Assembly: GCA_964550565.1 (NCBI GenBank)
Contig: CAZKAI010000097.1
Span: 1-15,249, forward strand
Source of the DNA: Anaeroglomus sp964550565
Lineage (GTDB): Bacteria > Planctomycetota > Phycisphaerae > Sedimentisphaerales > Anaerohalosphaeraceae
Length of the DNA stretch: 15,249 nt
Reading direction: 5' to 3'
Part shown: one piece after another, positions 12,745-15,249 of the stretch
Layout of the letters: each line of letters begins with the position of its first letter
How positions within the stretch are numbered: the stretch's first letter is position 1
Program-made: the position numbers and the translations under genes
Notes under the pieces: model-generated
Database searches by the model: none
What the model saw: the letters and a program-made list of their open reading frames with translations, nothing else
What the model was told of the DNA's origin: nothing

Positions 12745-15165
12745 CTATTTTAACGGAGATTGAATTGTCCAGGTGACTTTGCCGGCCAGCGGGTCGGCGG
12801 CCAGACGGAACTGCTGGTTGTCTGAGGTCAATTCCAGTCGATGCAGTTTCTGGTCGGATGGCAGGCAGACCAGACCCTGAGCGGTTTTGCTGTCGGCGGT
12901 GTAGGTGACCAGTTCCAGAGCCGACCAGTCCATAAAAGCCGTCGATTGGGCCAGTTTGATATGCGGGATGACGGCCCCGTCTCGAACCAAAATTACGGCG
13001 GGAATCGGGCCGACTTGGATATGGTTCCAGCCGGCGGGGAAGACCTTGCCGGTCTGGTAGTCGATCCATTTGCCCGGAGGCAGATAGACATCGCGAGCGA
13101 TGCCATTTTCCAGAAGCGGCGCGACCAGCATATCCGAGCCGAACAGGTATTGGTTATCGACCAGCCATGAGCCGGGGTCGTCGGGGTATTCGACGAACAA
13201 GGCCCTGACCATGGGCAAACCGCGTTCGCTGCTGTCTTTGGCCTGGGCATAGATATAGGGCATAAGGCGATACCGCATCTGGTCGGCTTTGCGGAAGGTA
13301 TTGAGGAAATCTTCGCTGTATTCCCACGGCTCTTTGGGAGGGGCGCCGTGGCTGCGTGCATGGGAGCAAAGCATACCGAACACCATCCAGCGGCGATAGA
13401 TGTCTTCCGGGGAGGCCTTGACAAATCCGCCCATGTCGTGGGACCAGAATGAAAATCCGCACAAGCCCAGCGACAATCCGGCGCGCAGCGTGGAGGCCAT
13501 TGCAGAATTGGTATTGGCGGCATCTCCGCCCCAGTGCAGGGGATATCGCTGGCTTCCGGCCCAGGCGCTTCGGGCCCAGATGATGGTGTCGCCGGTGACT
13601 TTTCGGGTGATTTCCGCGACGGCCTTGTTGTAGCGCAGCGGGTACAAATTATGCTCATAGAAGCCGGTCCTGCCGGAGGCATAGAGTCCGTTGGCAGGAG
13701 CGGCTTCGCCGAAATCCACTTTAATCACACTGACGCCCTGGTTGAGCAGGCCGGCAATTTTGTCCTGATACCACTGGATGGTTGCGGGATTGGAGAAATC
13801 CAGAACCGCATCTTCGTACGGCAGGTTGCCTTTGCGGTCGCGGACGAACAGGCCTTTTTCGATGATTTCAGGGAATAGGGAGTTTTTGGGGACGAAATAG
13901 GGTAACTGCCACAGGCAGACACGCAGGCCCTGGTCTTTGAGGTCGGCAATCATTTTGGCCGGATTTTCAAAACGGGATGGAGAGAACTGATAATCGCAGC
14001 GCCAGTCGGTCTCGAACCAGCCGGTGTCGAAGTGAATCACGTCGCTGGGAATCTGGTGCCGGCGGAGGTTCTGGGCGACGGTGCGGCCGTCTTTTTCGGA
14101 AAAATAGGTAATGCGGCTCATCCAGAAACCGAACGACCACAGCGGGGGCATGGCGGCTCGGCCGGTAAGGGCGGTGTATTCACTGAGAATATCTTTGGGG
14201 TCGCCCAGGAAGATAAACAGGTCCAATTGGTCGTCGCCAATCATCATGGTATTGACGCTATTGTAATATTTGCCGAAATCGCAGGTAATGGGGGTGGAGG
14301 TATGCATGAAGACGCCGTAACCGCGGCTGCTCATGTAAAACGGGATAGGCTTATACATGGTTTCGTTCTGGACGCCGTTGGAGTCGTCGGTATAGAGAAC
14401 GACCCGCTGGCCGCGCTTGTTGAACTCGGTGAAGGATTCGCCGCAGCCGAATATTTTTTCGTTGGGAGACAGGCGGAACACGGCGGCAAAGCTGGTGGAG
14501 TAGTCGGCGGCTCTGCGTACAAAGGAAAACGGAAGCAGCGGGGTAAAGGTTTCACTGGTATCCTGCATGTGCATCGAATGGGTCAGAAGTCGGCCCTGGG
14601 CATCACACAGTTCGATATGGAACGGAGACGGCGTGAGGGTGACAGAGCCGAAGCTGCTGGTGTAGCGGTGCGACTCGCCGACTTTTTCGTATTTCCAGCC
14701 GGTGCGGTCCTGTTGGGCGGTGCCGTTGACCAGCATCAGAGACGGTTCATCGGGCTTGACTTGGAAGCGGGAGACAGCCTTGATACGGAAAGTGCGAGGC
14801 GAGATGAATTCAAGGGCAAAGGGCAGTTCGGGCGATGCGGCATATTCAATAGAGGGGAATTCGTTGGCCTGCACGGGGCTCAGGGCGCCCAGCATGTTAT
14901 CGAAGGCCTGCCGGGTGGTGTACTCATGACGCAGGTAGCAGATTTTGCCCTGGCCTGTGGCGGGGTCGAAATCAATGAGCTTGTCGGCGCAGTAATAGGT
15001 GTTGGCAAAACTGCGGAAATCGCCGCTGATATCGATCATTTCATTCAGAAGGCGGTTGTTTTCATCCGGCGTATAGACCGGCATCTGGGCACGGGAGGTT
15101 TCCGAGATAAACAGACTCAGCGCTAACGACATAAGAAAAACGATCCAGCTTTGTTTTTTTGTCAT
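12745..15165 (-). CDS. Secreted GH31 alpha-xylosidase-like glycoside hydrolase
   Basis: An 806-residue retaining alpha-glycosidase of family GH31. A signal peptide (MTKKQSWIVFLMSLALSLFI...) ends near SRA/Q (26/27), placing it in the periplasm or outside. An N-terminal beta-sandwich (about 30-330, with FGCGESFTEFNKRGQRV) precedes the (beta/alpha)8 barrel. The nucleophile is D484 in IKVDFGE, the KxDFGE form typical of the YicI alpha-xylosidase branch rather than the WxDMNE form of alpha-glucosidases. The acid/base is D548 in HWGGD. FDTGWFETDWRCD (379-391) and FSFWSHDMGGF (571-581) line the active site. C-terminal beta-domains follow from about 690. The likely role is release of alpha-xylose from xyloglucan fragments; alpha-glucosidase or galactosidase activity cannot be excluded. 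AAGGAG (15172-15177) lies 6 bases before the ATG. It is the first gene of a probable two-gene unit with the GH127 gene downstream. Confidence 0.9.
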   Translation of the reverse strand: MTKKQSWIVFLMSLALSLFISETSRAQMPVYTPDENNRLLNEMIDISGDFRSFANTYYCADKLIDFDPATGQGKICYLRHEYTTRQAFDNMLGALSPVQANEFPSIEYAASPELPFALEFISPRTFRIKAVSRFQVKPDEPSLMLVNGTAQQDRTGWKYEKVGESHRYTSSFGSVTLTPSPFHIELCDAQGRLLTHSMHMQDTSETFTPLLPFSFVRRAADYSTSFAAVFRLSPNEKIFGCGESFTEFNKRGQRVVLYTDDSNGVQNETMYKPIPFYMSSRGYGVFMHTSTPITCDFGKYYNSVNTMMIGDDQLDLFIFLGDPKDILSEYTALTGRAAMPPLWSFGFWMSRITYFSEKDGRTVAQNLRRHQIPSDVIHFDTGWFETDWRCDYQFSPSRFENPAKMIADLKDQGLRVCLWQLPYFVPKNSLFPEIIEKGLFVRDRKGNLPYEDAVLDFSNPATIQWYQDKIAGLLNQGVSVIKVDFGEAAPANGLYASGRTGFYEHNLYPLRYNKAVAEITRKVTGDTIIWARSAWAGSQRYPLHWGGDAANTNSAMASTLRAGLSLGLCGFSFWSHDMGGFVKASPEDIYRRWMVFGMLCSHARSHGAPPKEPWEYSEDFLNTFRKADQMRYRLMPYIYAQAKDSSERGLPMVRALFVEYPDDPGSWLVDNQYLFGSDMLVAPLLENGIARDVYLPPGKWIDYQTGKVFPAGWNHIQVGPIPAVILVRDGAVIPHIKLAQSTAFMDWSALELVTYTADSKTAQGLVCLPSDQKLHRLELTSDNQQFRLAADPLAGKVTWTIQSPLK

Positions 15166-15208
15166 GGCAGTCTCCTTATTACATTATTAAGAATCAAGAC
15201 TGGGGTAT

Positions 15209-15238
15209 ATTATAATCATGGTCTGGCGGGACAAGCAA
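15209..15238 (-). promoter_or_regulatory. Putative sigma70-type promoter of the GH31 gene
   Basis: On the minus strand TTGCTT (15238-15233) is followed after 18 bases by a perfect TATAAT (15214-15209). It would give a leader of roughly 35-40 bases before ATG 15165. No operator-like palindrome is obvious within the 84 bases available. Confidence 0.55.
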
Positions 15239-15249
15239 CTTTAAAATCG

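Noticed and set aside
14032..15126. Long open frame on the plus strand opposite the GH31 gene (364 codons)
   Set aside because: Antisense to a convincing GH31 gene, Gly/Val/Ala-rich as expected for a shadow, and without recognisable motifs.

Overview
The window looks like chromosomal DNA from a Gram-negative, polysaccharide-rich environmental bacterium. The best guess is the Planctomycetota (Phycisphaerae-like) or the neighbouring Verrucomicrobiota/Lentisphaerota, at low confidence. The guess rests on secreted plant-polysaccharide hydrolases, an uncharacterised 'STGPRTxEGK' protein of a type common in those groups, and intergenic DNA full of short phased repeats and small palindromes. No rRNA, tRNA, CRISPR array or recognisable transposase gene was found.

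Region 1 (1-7221, plus strand) is a tightly packed exopolysaccharide / O-antigen type operon. In order it holds the tail of an unknown gene, a left-handed beta-helix acyltransferase, a multi-membrane-spanning O-antigen polymerase/ligase, a zinc-ribbon SAM methyltransferase, two GT2 glycosyltransferases, a GDP-mannose 6-dehydrogenase (AlgD) and a GT4 glycosyltransferase. Gaps run from 22 bases down to a 20-base overlap, so one transcript is likely. Together they would make GDP-mannuronic acid, assemble a repeat unit with at least three glycosyltransferases, decorate it with acyl and perhaps methyl groups, and polymerise it. The first five genes are clearly AT-rich; composition rises from algD onward, which suggests a swapped-in variable block in front of a more conserved one.

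Region 2 (7222-9725) is the unusual part. One plus-strand gene of unknown function (8011-9141) sits in a field of repeats: a GTAGGGGC palindrome family (three copies), heptamer arrays (three), a 104-base octamer-phased tract, a strong GGCCGGCC hairpin, and a 71-base element that occurs both directly before the gene's ribosome binding site and again about 400 bases after the gene. The gene's 3' end is itself a 45-base-period array of small palindromes read in frame as a 15-residue repeat, and one more copy of that palindrome lies outside the gene. Two composite modules in the same order (GTAGGGGC element, heptamer array plus a 36-base conserved block, 71-base element) bracket the gene.

Region 3 (9726-15249, minus strand) holds two secreted glycoside hydrolases: a GH31 alpha-xylosidase-like enzyme and, downstream of it, a GH127 (DUF1680) beta-L-arabinofuranosidase-like enzyme with N-terminal carbohydrate-binding-like and PKD-like domains. 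Each has a strong ribosome binding site and its own plausible sigma70-type promoter. A bidirectional hairpin terminator at 9661-9697 separates this unit from region 2. The pair suggests removal of xylose and arabinose side chains from plant or algal hemicellulose outside the cytoplasm.
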